Below, in pieces: positions 41,401-59,352 of a stretch of 64,000 nt of DNA. The notes under the pieces are model-generated. The model saw only the letters and a list, made by a program, of their open reading frames with translations. It was not told the DNA's origin and did no database searches. Where the stretch lies: contig JALJCS010000035.1 in the NCBI GenBank assembly GCA_023055355.1, positions 2,852,001 through 2,916,000 on the forward strand. The letters run 5' to 3'. This stretch comes from Agelaius tricolor (Eukaryota; Chordata; Aves; Passeriformes; Icteridae). Positions within the stretch are counted from its first letter, which is position 1, and each line of letters opens with the position of its first letter. The position numbers and the translations under genes were made by a program.

Positions 41401-44400
41401 GCTTTGTCTCCAAAGGAGTCAGGCAAAAATCCAAGGCTCAGGACTTTTGCTAAACAGCAACACACGAAAAAAATTATTCCACTAGTAGGTTTTTTTATGA
41501 ATTAATTACCATGATCTCAGTATTCTTAGGGAAATTCTGCTTCCTGGCTGTCCCCTTCTTGATTCACACTGCTGACAGTGGTTCAGTATTAGCATTTCTG
41601 CAAGGATGAAGTCAAACAGGCCTTTTTTTGTTTAAAACACATCCGTTGTGTCTATAATTTGCAGCTGAAGATGGAAACCAAATGTTTTTTGGGATGCTCC
41701 ATGTGCCTGGAGGGTTTCTGAGCTGTCTTGTCTGCTCTTTTATTCTCCATCAGACTTCAGCTAAAAGGAGAACTTGAGCATTAACATTTCGTGTCATTTC
41801 CGATGGCTGAAAATAGAGTTCCAGGGGCTCATGGAAAAGCAGGGGAAAGGCCCAAATAAGCATCAGCTCATTAGTGGGCTGGAAACAGTGCTTGTACACA
41901 GCCAGACCATGCCATTCCTCTGTGACAACAGAAAAAGTCTTTTGAAGGCCCTTTTCCTTGGCTCATCCACCATTTAAAATCATCCATTGGGTTCCCTTTG
42001 CCTTTTTCCAAGAGCACCATCACCAAACCTTGTGTTGCAGCTCTGGTCCTTCAGCTCATCCCCACAGCCAAGAAATGCTCACATTTTGCAGCATTTTAAC
42101 CATTCTGAAAGTGTGTGAGTGGCACTATCAGAGCCTGGAGTGGGGGCATGGAAAGCAAGGAAACATGAATAAAGAGGAGACTGTTACACCCACCTCCACA
42201 GTGGAGTGGCAGTGTGAAAGCAAGTTAAAAGCCTCCAGAACAAGGAAAGAGATGAAATTTGAAAGTTTCCCTTAAATCCAGGTATAAAACCTGCTAAAAT
42301 GACATGGGGTAAATCAAGGCTTCATTTTGGGCTGTAGTGAATGCTTCTTGGCCAGGAAAACTCCCTGTTTTTTCCATGTGGGAGGAAGTGCTGTTTGCAA
42401 GCCCTGTTTTGTCAGCACAGAGCTGTGCACACCCAAAAGGTGCCTGGCATCACTCAGATTTCCTCTGCAGGGATGAGTCTCTGGCAGGGAGGTCCCACTC
42501 CTATGAAGGCAGGTGTGTGTTGTACATAACAAGGGAAATGTTTCATACCCAGTGTTCAGCAGCTGATTTTGCATGTTGGATTCTGGTGTTAAAATTCTCC
42601 ACTGGTTTTGTTGTGGATATGTGCAAAAAGGGGAAGCTGCTGCTGTTTTCAGTGGAATGGTGTCTAAATGGAATAATGAAATGCATTCTTGGGATTTAAA
42701 GATATCCACAGTTACTGTCCTGGCTGTAGTGCTAAAGAGGGGAAATAAAAGCAGCTCCTGGTACAGAAAATCACTCAGATTGTGGCTGGTGCTTCCATGG
42801 CATGGCAGAAGCTGTTCATGCCCCTGTGTGGCTCTTGTCCTGTTTTTTCATTAGCTGTATCTGTGTGAACTTGCATTGTAATGCTTTCAGTTGCTTTGTT
42901 TTGACATGAATGGCCAAAATTGATTTTGCTCTTGCAGAGATGTATATTAACATGCTCCTGAGGCTTTCTACAAGCTTCAATGAAAGAATTATAAATAGAA
43001 GAATTAACAGGGTTCACTAGAAGTTTAAACCAGCTGTGGGATTCCATGAGATGGGGAGGGAATGCAGCAGGGAAGATCTGCTCAGTAGGATTTTGCAGGT
43101 TGTCTCTGGATTTTGCTCAGTAGGGTTTTGCAGGTTGTCTCTGGATTTTGCTCAGTAGGGTTTTGCAGGTTGTCTCTGGATTTTGCTCAGTAGGGTTTTG
43201 CAGGTTGTCTCTGGATTTTGCTCAGTAGGATTTTGCAGGTTGTCTCTGAATTTTTTCAGTAGGGTTTTGCAGGTTGTCTCTGAATTTTTTCAGTAGGATT
43301 TTGCAGGCTGTCTCTGGATTTTGCTCAGTAGGGTTTTGCAGGTTGTCTCTGGATTTTGCTCAGTAGGGTTTTGAGGTGTCTTTGTCTCACCTTTGTCTCT
43401 TTGGAGGTGACTCTGAGGACACCAGCTGATGTTAGGAGGAAGGGGAAGTCACAGTGTGCAGGTGACCATTTATTGGAAGGGTTTTCCAGTTTTCTGTCAA
43501 GTTCCACTCAGTTATTCACTCTCCCATGTGGAACTTGCCTCTCATGTCCTTCCAGACCTGAGAATGTGCTGATTGCAGGTTGTTGCTTTCTGTAAACAGC
43601 TTTTACAGACCCCAGGTGAAAACAAGATGGGGGAAATAAAATCCTGTGAAGATCATTCACCATAAAAGGACATCATTAAGCTGATGAAACCTTTCAGTTT
43701 TTCCATTATGAAATCTGAGTGGAATGGGAAGTGTGAGGAAACTCTGTCTGCAGTACCCAGCCAGTCACACAGGAAACAAACAATTAAATGGTGGTTGTGC
43801 AATCCCAGCAGGGCTGCAGCAGGCAGGTAGCCCCAGCTGCACCCCAGGGCACCCTTCTGTCACTGGAGGAGGATCTGCTGCCTTCCATCTCCTTTCCCCA
43901 GGGAGGTCTGATAGCCCCAGCCTGGCCCTGCTGAGCCCCTGTGTTTATTAGGAAGAGCAGCCAGAAAAGGGCTTTTATCTTCCTCAAGCGTGTCTTCCCC
44001 AGCAGAGGTTGTTTCTGAGTTAATATCTTATCTTTTCAGCAATGTAAACTTTCTCTTAGGAGGGAGAAGGCAATTTCTCCTTTTCCCCTTACACCACTGT
44101 TAGTTGCAATCCATATTTATAAAAATGTCTTACAGTAGTTCCTTAGCTTGGCTCTGGCAGAGACCCAGCTGGCTCCTCCACTTTTGAGCTGAGAGGATTA
44201 GCAGTGTCCTTTCCTTTGGAATTTTTGTAATTGTGCAGATTTTTATACATGTTTAAAACAAAACCATGTAATAATTAATATATTTTAGTAATACTGAAGA
44301 GTGATCTGAGGACTCAGTGTGTCATACTGCCAAAGAGTAATTTTGCTAAAAGGAGAGGGGGGGAAAAAAAAGCAAATGGAGACTCCTTTATGGCTTTATA

Positions 44401-47400
44401 ATTCATGGTTTCTCACAGGGAGATAGGAGTTCATGTGTGGATAGATGTTCTTCATAAAAGCTCCAAGAAAGAAAGCCATTAATGCAGGAAAATAAATAGG
44501 TGTCTCTGGGTTTATCCTGATAGTGTATAAAGTAAATAACTCCCATAAGCCTGATGCCCTGGCTTCTCCTTATAGGATAAACAACTGTGCCTAAGTCCTG
44601 TATTTAGACTCCAAACACAGCTTTGCTTTAATTGGAAAATAAATAGTGTGTGTCAGAAAAAGAGTTGCCTTACATTTTGGCCCACCCACATGGTGTGCAG
44701 GCTGCAGGAAAATCACCCATTCAAGTCTGACCTGTTTTTTACTACTGTAAATACCAGGGCTAAGCTGCCTGAGCCCATTGAGAATTATACAGGGAAATAC
44801 CTCAGTGATAACAAAAAGGCTTTGAGCTCTTTGCATCAAAAAGGGAAATTTGTCACAGGCTCACCTGTGTTCTTTTTCTCACTGAGGGGTTTGTGTGGGG
44901 TGTTTTGGGGGTTGGGAAAGGGCAGAGTTTTCTACACCCAGAAATTGGAGTGATGGAGTGAGAGGGAGAGTTGGAATTAATGGCAATTTAGTGGTACAAG
45001 AAGTGTCTTTGGAGAGAGACTGTTTACATGGGGATGTAGTGACAGGACAAGGAGAAATGGTTCTAAACTGACAGAGATTGAGATTAGATATTGGGGAGGA
45101 ATTGATTCATGCTGAGAAGTCCAGGCACCACTCAGGGGTTTCTGTTAACTGGGTTATAACACACTGAGGGTGAACAGTGAAACTTTCCAGCACAGATCTT
45201 GCAGCTGAATTCTCAGTTACTGACAGAGAAGTGTAAATGGAATTTCTGTTTACCTTGTGTCATAAGTTTTGGTGGTTTATTTTGGCTTTTATTATCTATA
45301 AGAGCATAATCAGCTCCAAAAATAGCTTCATTTATTGGACAGTAAATCAACATATTGGACTTTGTTCCTAGAACTCTGTTGGGTTGAAGGCACATCTTGC
45401 TAAATATTGGTTGTTATGATCACAGCTTCCAGGGCAGTAAAACACAAGTGGTAGGACTGAGATTTGCTGAATATTGGAGAATTTTAAAGGTGGTTAGCAC
45501 AGAATGAAGAGAATGAAGCCAGGGAACTTCTCTTCCCACAGTGACTTCTACTGGCTCCCTTCATGTACACACATATTTATAGATCTGTGTGTGTATACAC
45601 ATCCACAGAATCTGAATTTCCAGCTACCCCAAAGCATTGCAGTGGGCATGGACATGGGGCCAGGGATGTAAAGTGGATTCCTCTGTGAAGGAGCTGCTTG
45701 TGTAACCCAGCTGCTCCAGCCACCAACACCTTGTACACTCTCCAGCACCTTCCTGAATTCCTCCTTCCCTTCCATTCCCATTCCAGTGCTGACACAGGGC
45801 TCATGTCCTTTGTGTAACCCCAAAGCAAATTCTGGGTGTGCTCCTGATGTGATTCCTCACTCACACAGCCCCAGAGTGCAAATTCCATATTTCCTTAATG
45901 TTCTGTTCTTCTTTTGGTGCCTGTTTTGTCTTCTCCAGGTCTCCCTGTGTCCCTCTAAGGGGTTCCAAGGACTGTCCCTGCCCAGTTTATCCCATTTCCC
46001 TCATTGCTTTGGACACTGGTGCTTTGCAGCCTTATTTGCAGTCCCTTGATACTTTTGTTTGCATTCTCTTGCCATTGATGTTTAATGAAGGAAGTGATAT
46101 TATGGTAGTAGAAAAACCCTCTACACAAACAGAATGAGGTCACTTTAGGTAAAAGAAAACCATCTTAATCACAGGAAGAAAATGTGTGAGAGAGATTTTA
46201 GACATGGAAAGCCAGCCAACATTTTCAGCCTTCTCTAACTTAATAAATTAATAAACAGCTGTTTGGCTTTTCAGATTTTCTCAGCAGTAAGTGTTGTTAA
46301 TCAATTTTTAATGCAGCAATTAAAAAGATATGAAAGCTGCTATCCAGCTTTCACCAGAATAATTGATTTCTGTATGACCTTAACTATCTCAACTGCTCTG
46401 CTTCAGCATAAGAGCTCCATGTAGATAATGTGGATAGATCCAACGGAAGTCAGAGGAAAACATAGCCATGTTTATTTTAAAAAGTCTTCCAAAATGTTCC
46501 TGGCAACCTAGTGGCTCTCAAAAATGAGGCCACTGTGTCTTTTAGATGGCAGGCATTTGTTCTGCCTGCATATTTATGAGGAATGCAAATAAAAACCCAT
46601 CTGAAATATCTGGCACCTAGGGCTGCAAATAATGCTTTCATAACTCTAGTAAAGAAGAAGCAAAGTGAAGCAGTAATTATTTGTGTTTAAACATCAGATC
46701 TACTGAACTTGTCAGCTGAAATTGAAGTCCAGAACCATAGGAATTCCCAGATTTGGTGTGCTGTGCCCTGGAGTTGAGGCTGGTACTGCAGAGCACCCAG
46801 AGCAGTGGTCCTGAGGTGTCTGGGGGTACATCCCATGCTTGGGGGGACAGGAAGAGAGAGGCTTTTATTGCATCTCATCCTGGGTGTTAGTGGAGTGCCA
46901 AAATGAGGAAATTGGTCTCTGGGATGAGTTTACTCCCTGAGGATGGGGTTGGTGGTGTTCCCTTATGCAGTCAGTGACTTAGATCAGAATGTGCTCATAG
47001 ACACCTGCAGAATTTTCTCCACTCCTTGAGACAGACCCAGGAAGGATTTAATCAGGGTTTAAGCTCCAAAGGAGGCCCAGGGGGCTTTGCCCCACTCCTG
47101 TGTCCATCCCATGCCTGCAGCTCTGCTCACAGCTGCATTACAGGTGAAATGGTGCTACTGAAACGTTCTGCTGCTGTTTTCCAGGTGACTGCATTTTGTG
47201 ATGTTGATGAAAAGAAAATAACAAAAGGATTCTACACTTATGAGGAGTCTGAGGTGAGTTATAAGCACTCTTGCATTCTTTATTGTGATCTAGAAGTGTC
47301 CTGGGGAATGTGATGATGGAATTTGTCACTGATCTTGTGTTGTCCAGCAGCTCATTTTGGTAGAGAGGCTGTGACAGAAGGAGGGCTGGGAGCGGACACT

Positions 47401-50400
47401 GGAATGCAAACTGGAGCCAGGACTGTCAGCTTCACACTCAGTGAAGTCAGTTTAGAAAGACAAAAATACTTATTCTGAAAGGATCCTGATGATGGGGTAA
47501 AACAGTCTTCACTGACTGGTGTGTCTTCTAAATGGGAGCAGAATTTGGTTTATGGTGGGTAATGGGAAGGAACACTAAAAATTTAAAGTTTTCCAACAAG
47601 TTATCTTGTGAATCAAATTACCCTGAGCTTGCCAGATCCTTGTGTCTGATGGGAGTGGGACTGAGGGAAGGAGGGACAGGAGTGCCCCTCCTGAGGTACA
47701 GCTTGTGCTTAGCCTGGAGTACAATTCCATACTGGGAAAACACTGAGTGCTTTGAGCTGCATGGGAGCAAATGGGATCAGCATTTCAGCCTGGAATACTG
47801 GGGACTCACTGCCCAGCAGCTCAGTAATGCTGTCAGTGTGACTGACACACATCCTGGGCATTGGTCTTCTAAAACAAACCCATTTTCTCAGATCAGCTGT
47901 AAAGATTGTATGCAGCTGTTGTGAATCCTTGGAAAATCCTGCAGCTTGGATCTGGGGTGAAGTCCCAGTTGAGCTTTAGCCCTTTAACAGCTCCCAGCAG
48001 GAGAGAGAGATCCTCCTCTCTCTGCACTGGTGCCTGTTCTGATGCTGTCTGAGGGCACAGGAATGGATGCAGTTCACTAAAATGGCAAAAAATTAACCAA
48101 AAAAAGAGTAACAGTTTGTTAAGGGACAAGCCATTGAAGCTGCACACATTGCCATCAGATCAAAGAGGGAATTGTTTGGGAAAGGGCTGAAGTAGAACTT
48201 GGAGGTGAGGAGGAAGCAGTGGAGCAGTGAGAGCTGCTCCTCTTGGGAACAGAAATTCAGATTTGGTGGAACTTCACACAACTGCACTGAAATGTGACAG
48301 GCACTGAAGCACAGGCAGAGAATGAGCAAGGTCTCTTCAGCATCACAGCTCAACACATTTTTTTCCCCTTTTAGAGTTTAGCAGCTCCTAAAAGCAAGCT
48401 GGCAAGTAACCTGAGTGTTTCTGTATCCCTTCCTCCTGCAGGAGAGACCAAAACCAAAAATTCCTGTGTGTCACTTCAGGGATGCAACTCCACCCTTCGT
48501 GATCTGTGTGAAGCTGGTGAGTTCCACCTTTGGCTTCCTGCAGGAGCAGCATTTGCTCCTCAGGGAAATGAGTTTCTATTCACTGTATGTGCCTTTTCCC
48601 AGAAGCTTTTGCTCTACAGCTGAATGGCTTTTAAAATCAGACTGATTGTGCAGGGTATTTTGGGATTTAAATCAGGAGTATTGGGTAAAATTAAGAATAC
48701 AAAAAGGGACAGCTTCTGTGAAGGGACTGGATCTGTTGTACTTCCCTGCCCAATACCAAATATACCCCAATGAGCACATGCACTCAGCCTCCTTTGGGCC
48801 AAGAATTTGCAGCCCCATGCATGGCAAAGGCTTTGTTTTTAAATCAGATCTTAAAAAGCATTTTGTTTGGCCCTGCCAGTTCTGAGGCATCTTCTCTCTC
48901 TAACTGTGGTAACTTATTTCAACTGGTTTAATTGCCCTGATAATATCATTAGATGATAACCAGCAGTTCTTCTGCTGTTGTAACACAGAAGATTTAAAAT
49001 GGCAAATACATTGGAGTGGTAAAAAACAATAAAAACCCTTCTGACAGCAACAAAACCCTGCAGCTCCACACAACACTGACATTCTGAGGCTGTGCTGATC
49101 CCTTCAGGGATGGATCAGCTGGATCTCCTCTCCTCTGGCACAGCCTGCTCTTAACTTGGCACTCCCAAGCCCCTGATCAGCTCTGGGCTCAGAACTTGGG
49201 TTGGAAAGCCAGACTGGGAGTGCCTTGGGGCATTATCCTGTGCTGCTGCTTGATAAACTCTTGGATCAGCAAGTACTATTACAATTAATTTAATTTTTCA
49301 TACTGCATAGAACAGTGGGTGGAAGTCCCCAGACAAAACATCTGTGCAACCTGTTCTAAAGCACATTTAATCTGTGAAGCCCTTACAATGAGACTATTAT
49401 ACAACATCTTGTCTGCAAACTCTGGGCTCTGACTTCAGTTGGGATTTCAGTCTATTTTCCCCCTGATGGCCACTGAGCATTTTCTGCTTGCTTATTCTTT
49501 ACCAACCTAAGTTCATCACCATTTTCTGAAGAAGGACGTGTGCTTTAAGGGGCTTTATTGGCTTTTATTTTGCTGTTCATGGTAGGGGATTATTTTTCCT
49601 TTTGACACACACAAAACCTGCATGTTCCTTTGCAGCTCCAAGAGGGTGATTTTGGAGATTAGATGTGTTTATTAAGTGGCCTGTTTACAAGAAGTGACTC
49701 TCTTGGCCATGTACTTGGAGCAGCACTGGCTCATTTATTTTTTCAGGCAGTTCCTCCCTTGTGAGCACTGGCATGGCTTTGGTACCAGAGCAAATCCTGG
49801 AAGAAGGAGGCATCTTCTGATCTTTGCTCATTTTATAATGGCTTCACAGGCAGCTGGAGCTGGAATTCTGCTCTCTGTGTGTGAGTTTTTGCTGAAGAGA
49901 ATCAAAGTGTGGCTTGAGCTGCTCAGGGCCACTTCACCCAAGGGTTTGTGCTCCCTGTTTGCTCTTGCTTGGAGGTAAAAGCAAAATGCTTGGAAATGCT
50001 GCTTTGTGCCCTGCCTTGGCTTGGATTCCAACGGCTGGAAATGAAAGGGATTTTTATTTTTCTGTCACAGCAATTAAAGTAGTTTGATTGTATAAAGTTG
50101 TCAGAAAATTTGTAGTTAAATCTCTCATTGTACAGTCCTGCCTGGCTTTTCCTGTGTTCTGGGAATGAAAGATTTGTCTTTAACTCTCCCACTTAATTTA
50201 GCATCTGATCTCTTATGTATTTTTTTTAACTCCTCTATAAACAGGTTATTTTTTTTCCAACTCCTTCAATTCCAGTTTCAGTGGGATTCCCTTTCTGTTA
50301 CTTCCCATCTTAAACATTCACAGTTAAAACTTCACTCTTGCTGTTCTGGGCCAACCACACAAACATTAATTTTTGGGGAGTTTTTGGTGACATTCCTTAA

Positions 50401-51012
50401 GACCAGTAATTCAGGATTGCAGGAGGTGCTCAGGAATGCTGAAGTTGCCCTGTTTTCTTAATGACATCACTGAGGTTGCTCAAGGACCAAATGTAGTCAG
50501 TTCCTGTGCTGATAACTTGACTGGGGCTCAAAAGGAAACACCTTTAACTCTGCAGAGTACTTCATCTGCCTGATGAAGGGCTTGTTTATCAACCTAACCA
50601 GTGCTCAGAATCCACCCAAACCCCTTGTTTTGTCCAACTCAGTGCCTTGGTCCATTTTCTGCCAATGTCAGAGTTGGCAAACACCAGAGCAGCCTTTGTG
50701 TGCTCCAGAGCAGCACTGCAGAGGGAGGAGCTCTCTGATATCCCCCCAACACTGATCTGAACACTAAATTTTCAAAATACCTTCAATTTCTGAACAGAAA
50801 CTTTCCTGAACCTTGGTTTATTTGCTTAGTTCTGCAAATGGGACTTTCTCCTGTGGCCTAAAGAATCAATAACCCAAACCTGCTACAGCCTGAAATGAGT
50901 CTGAGCTCATTTCCTTCTTCTTCCCTTGCAGGACTTGACAGGTGGAGCCTTTGAAACAAACCTGGCCACGCTGAACCTGAGGGAAGGGAAGGATTATTAT
51001 CACTTTAACTAA
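23765..51012 (+). CDS. B3GNTL1: B3GNTL1, C-terminal half (six coding exons, span with introns)
   Basis: Spliced coding sequence: 23765-23860, 32021-32145, 39414-39549, 47185-47253, 48442-48516, 50932-51012 (582 bp, 193 residues plus TAA). Every border is AG/GT and every phase matches. The protein is recognised as B3GNTL1, a family-2-type (GT-A fold) glycosyltransferase-like protein annotated as a beta-1,3-N-acetylglucosaminyltransferase; its physiological acceptor is poorly known. Diagnostic stretches are [80 protein letters not shown]. The human protein is about 361 residues, so roughly the last 53% is here; the DXD metal-binding region and the start codon lie upstream of the window. The acidic EDLLFF motif after FDEGG resembles the position of the catalytic-base region in GT2 enzymes (inference). 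No frameshift or premature stop was seen, so the gene looks intact. It converges with TBCD. Confidence 0.96.
26381..26433. repeat. (AAT)n microsatellite
   Basis: About 17 uninterrupted taa triplets. It is flanked by two copies of ttttatatattaattaacta (near 26330 and 26449), which suggests a local duplication around the array. Confidence 0.95.
31794..31920 (-). mobile_element. CR1 LINE 3' fragment
   Basis: Reverse complement of a CR1 3' end: gtatagaatcagagatgggc, gggttggagcttcaagat, then ggttgctccgagccccatcc and aacctggccttggggagtcc. Diverged and short, 5'-truncated, about 100 bp before the exon at 32021. Confidence 0.8.
32021..32145 (+). CDS. B3GNTL1: B3GNTL1 coding exon
   Basis: This exon has 125 bp, entering in phase 0 and leaving with two bases of a glutamate codon (GA|G). 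The acceptor is tctgttgcag and the donor gtaagc. It encodes [18 protein letters not shown] and then [16 protein letters not shown], among the most conserved parts of the protein. The EDLLFF acidic pair may correspond to the catalytic-base region of GT2-type enzymes (inference from family knowledge). Confidence 0.96.
36860..36882 (+). repeat. Poly(A) run
   Basis: About 23 consecutive A. The sequence before it shows no recognisable retrogene or SINE, so it may be a simple repeat rather than a retroposon tail. Confidence 0.9.
37159..37552 (+). mobile_element. Solo LTR of an endogenous retrovirus, + strand
   Basis: Starts TGTCACTGTGATATTTGATG, continues with gccaggatttttctcctgag, aagctgagaagcctcagaaa, gaccaatcccagtccagctc, then tagtatagttttagtatatc and an ATATC repeat, and ends accctcacaacaccacaaca. 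A candidate 6-bp target duplication TGTGAG flanks it (37153-37158 and 37553-37558). It has the length and structure of a solo LTR, with no gag, pol or env remains. It is of the same family as 17511-18077. Confidence 0.8.
37444..37487. repeat. ATATC short tandem repeat in the LTR
   Basis: Runs of catatcatatcatatatcat. It occupies the promoter-proximal part of the LTR. Confidence 0.85.
39414..39549 (+). CDS. B3GNTL1: B3GNTL1 coding exon
   Basis: This exon has 136 bp. Its first base completes the split Glu codon, and it ends in phase 0 at KK|gtgagc. The acceptor is ccacctctccag. It encodes [20 protein letters not shown] and then [18 protein letters not shown] second reading frame is open here by chance; the phase from the neighbouring exons decides the correct one. 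Confidence 0.96.
40687..40759. repeat. Inverted repeat, 32-bp arms, 9-base loop
   Basis: Left arm 40687-40718 and right arm 40728-40759 are reverse complements except for two positions (aaagtataaagcc against ggtttaatacttt at the base; actaaaattaagtttaga pairs perfectly). The loop is atatagctg. It could fold as a stable AT-rich hairpin in the pre-mRNA, or be the remnant of a small palindromic element. Confidence 0.93.
43081..43385. repeat. 35-bp minisatellite, eight copies plus a partial
   Basis: The unit starts ctcagtaggg/attttgcagg and ends ttgtctctggattttg. Two or more copies are 34 bp with the variant tctgaattttttcag, and the last copy is degenerate (ttttgaggtgtctttg). Each unit contains ttttgcag, which is acceptor-like on the + (transcribed) strand. 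Confidence 0.93.
45015..45110 (+). mobile_element. CR1 LINE fragment
   Basis: Contains gacaggacaaggagaaatgg, ttctaaactgacagag and gagattagatattggggagg, matching the part of CR1 that lies upstream of its 3' end, on the + strand. The 3' terminus is missing. Confidence 0.65.
47185..47253 (+). CDS. B3GNTL1: B3GNTL1 coding exon
   Basis: This exon has 69 bp, 23 codons, phase 0 at both ends. It reads [20 protein letters not shown] and ends ESE before gtgagt. The acceptor is ctgttttccag. The length is a multiple of three, so skipping it would keep the frame. Confidence 0.95.
47254..48441 (+). other. B3GNTL1: B3GNTL1 intron (1.2 kb)
   Basis: Donor gtgagt, acceptor ttcctcctgcag. No repeat family or nested exon recognised; a 130-codon open frame at 47532-47924 has no domain. 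Confidence 0.85.
48442..48516 (+). CDS. B3GNTL1: B3GNTL1 coding exon
   Basis: This exon has 75 bp, 25 codons, phase 0 at both ends. It encodes [18 protein letters not shown] and then FVICVKL. The acceptor is ttcctcctgcag and the donor gtgagt. This matches the penultimate segment of the known protein almost residue for residue. Confidence 0.95.
48517..50931 (+). other. B3GNTL1: B3GNTL1 intron (2.4 kb)
   Basis: Donor gtgagt, acceptor cttcttcccttgcag. No repeat family or nested exon recognised. Confidence 0.85.
50932..51012 (+). CDS. B3GNTL1: B3GNTL1 terminal coding exon
   Basis: This exon has 81 bp including the TAA stop at 51010-51012. The acceptor is cttcttcccttgcag. It encodes [16 protein letters not shown] and ends with DYYHFN, matching the C-terminus of the family, which ends in a short HF-x tail. 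A consensus splice donor (aag|gtgagg) lies six bases after the stop; see the 3' untranslated region entry. Confidence 0.94.
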   Translation, partial: DLTGGAFETNLATLNLREGKDYYHFN

Positions 51013-51529
51013 AGCAAGGTGAGGCAGTGCTGCTCTCTGTGTGTCTGGGTGCAGGAAAACCAAATTCTTCAGGGGTTTAGAACTTTGTAGTCATTTGTGC
51101 TTTGTTAATTTAATCTTTGGGCTGAGTTACCCCTTTGTAAGGGAGGTCACAGTTACACCAGGGTAATGCTGTGTGCATTACTTTTGACTGTGCACATTAG
51201 GAGTTATTACTGGTTGTTTTTACTGGGTGCATCACTACTCTTACTGTTGCACATCACTCAGTCTGACTGGTAAATTGTGATTAACAGTCAGTGAGCTCCA
51301 CTAATTCCAACTCCCAGTCCAGCTTGCAGGAATCCTTAAGAAGCATTGAATAATCTCAGTTATAATTACTTTCTTCAAAACCAGAGTCTGAGCCAGCCAG
51401 GTTGGAAGTGAACACCTGCACTTTGCAGCATTTACCTCACAGAGAAACTGGCTTGGTTTTAGCTTGTGTGCCTGAATTTTCCCTTCCTTTCACATCTGTA
51501 GAGGTGTCAATACACACACAGCCACTGTT

Positions 51530-51924
51530 CAGCTACTGGGACAGTGGGATTTAATTACAGCCATAAAATAACAGTGTAATTACAATAGGATATGGCCTGT
51601 GCATTTGCCCTCCCCACTACATTGATCTCACTAAAGATCAATTTCAGAGTGATTTCATTTTGTAGGGGGAAGAAATGAGCTGGAGTCCTGGCAGTCTGGA
51701 GTCTCTCCTGGAGCTGCTTAAAGAACTGCCTCACCTTCTTCAAAACTGAGTTTAAAAACAATTTGTCTGAATAAGTTACATAAAGAGTTGTTAAGAGAGG
51801 CTTTGACATCAGCTGAAGTGAAACCTGGCTTTTTTGGTTTGACAATGACATAGGAATGACAGACTTTTCCACAGGGACACTTGGTGCTTGGGGATGATTT
51901 CAGTATCACTGAGTGTTGCCATTC
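51530..51924 (-). other. TBCD: Proposed TBCD 3' untranslated region
   Basis: It follows the proposed Lys-stop exon. A variant poly(A) signal ATTAAA is present on the - strand at 51556-51551, followed by the GT-rich stretch gtggctgtgtgtgtattg (near 51525-51508). A canonical - strand AATAAA lies farther on at 50822-50817, which would extend the transcript across the last B3GNTL1 exon. A 63-codon open frame at 51909-51718 has no recognisable domain and is treated as UTR. Confidence 0.35.
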
Positions 51925-58803
<6,879 letters not shown>

Positions 58804-59182
58804 CTGAGAATGGGAAAGAAAGAAAGAAAAGATGAGCACAAGGTTTCAGCAGAATTTCCAAGACAATTCATGATTGTCAGGATGCCAAACTAACATTGCA
58901 AGGCAAGGCAAGACACACTGCAGGGTGGTTTGTGCTTCCCCCAGCAGCTCAGGAGAGTTTGCCCACCAAGTTCCTGAGCCTTTTGTTTTTAATTATTATT
59001 AATTATTTATATTTACATTACATCTGTGTGCTGAGGAGTGAACTCCTTTTAGCCAAACAGGTTCAGTCCATGCAGGATAACTGCCTTGCCATGGCTTGTG
59101 TTTAAGCAGTGTGGAATGATCAGAAATACCATGTCAGGAATTACATTATCCTATAGCCAAATAACAGTTACTCAGTCTGTGT

Positions 59183-59352
59183 ATCATCGTGGTCATTCCC
59201 TAAGCTCTCCAACCAAACTTTACATAAAAAGGGAAGAATGTTGTTCATAACTACTCCAATTTACAGCCCAAATCATCATGGTCATTCCCTAAATTTAAAT
59301 AAAAGGGGATGAATGTTGTTCTTAGCTACTCCACCATTTCACAGCCCAAATT
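59183..59352. repeat. Imperfect direct duplication, ~85 bp units
   Basis: Two units share catc(g/a)tggtcattccctaa, gaatgttgttc, ctactcca and ttcacagcccaaat-like endings; the second is about 10 bases shorter. Confidence 0.85.

Larger units (their letters stand above)
39550..47184 (+). other. B3GNTL1: B3GNTL1 intron (7.6 kb)
   Basis: Contains an AT-rich tract and hairpin (about 40560-40760), a 35-bp minisatellite (43081-43385) and a CR1 fragment (about 45015-45110). No nested gene recognised. Confidence 0.85.

Noticed and set aside
51718..51909. 63-codon - strand open frame
   Set aside because: No known domain. It falls in the proposed TBCD 3' untranslated region.
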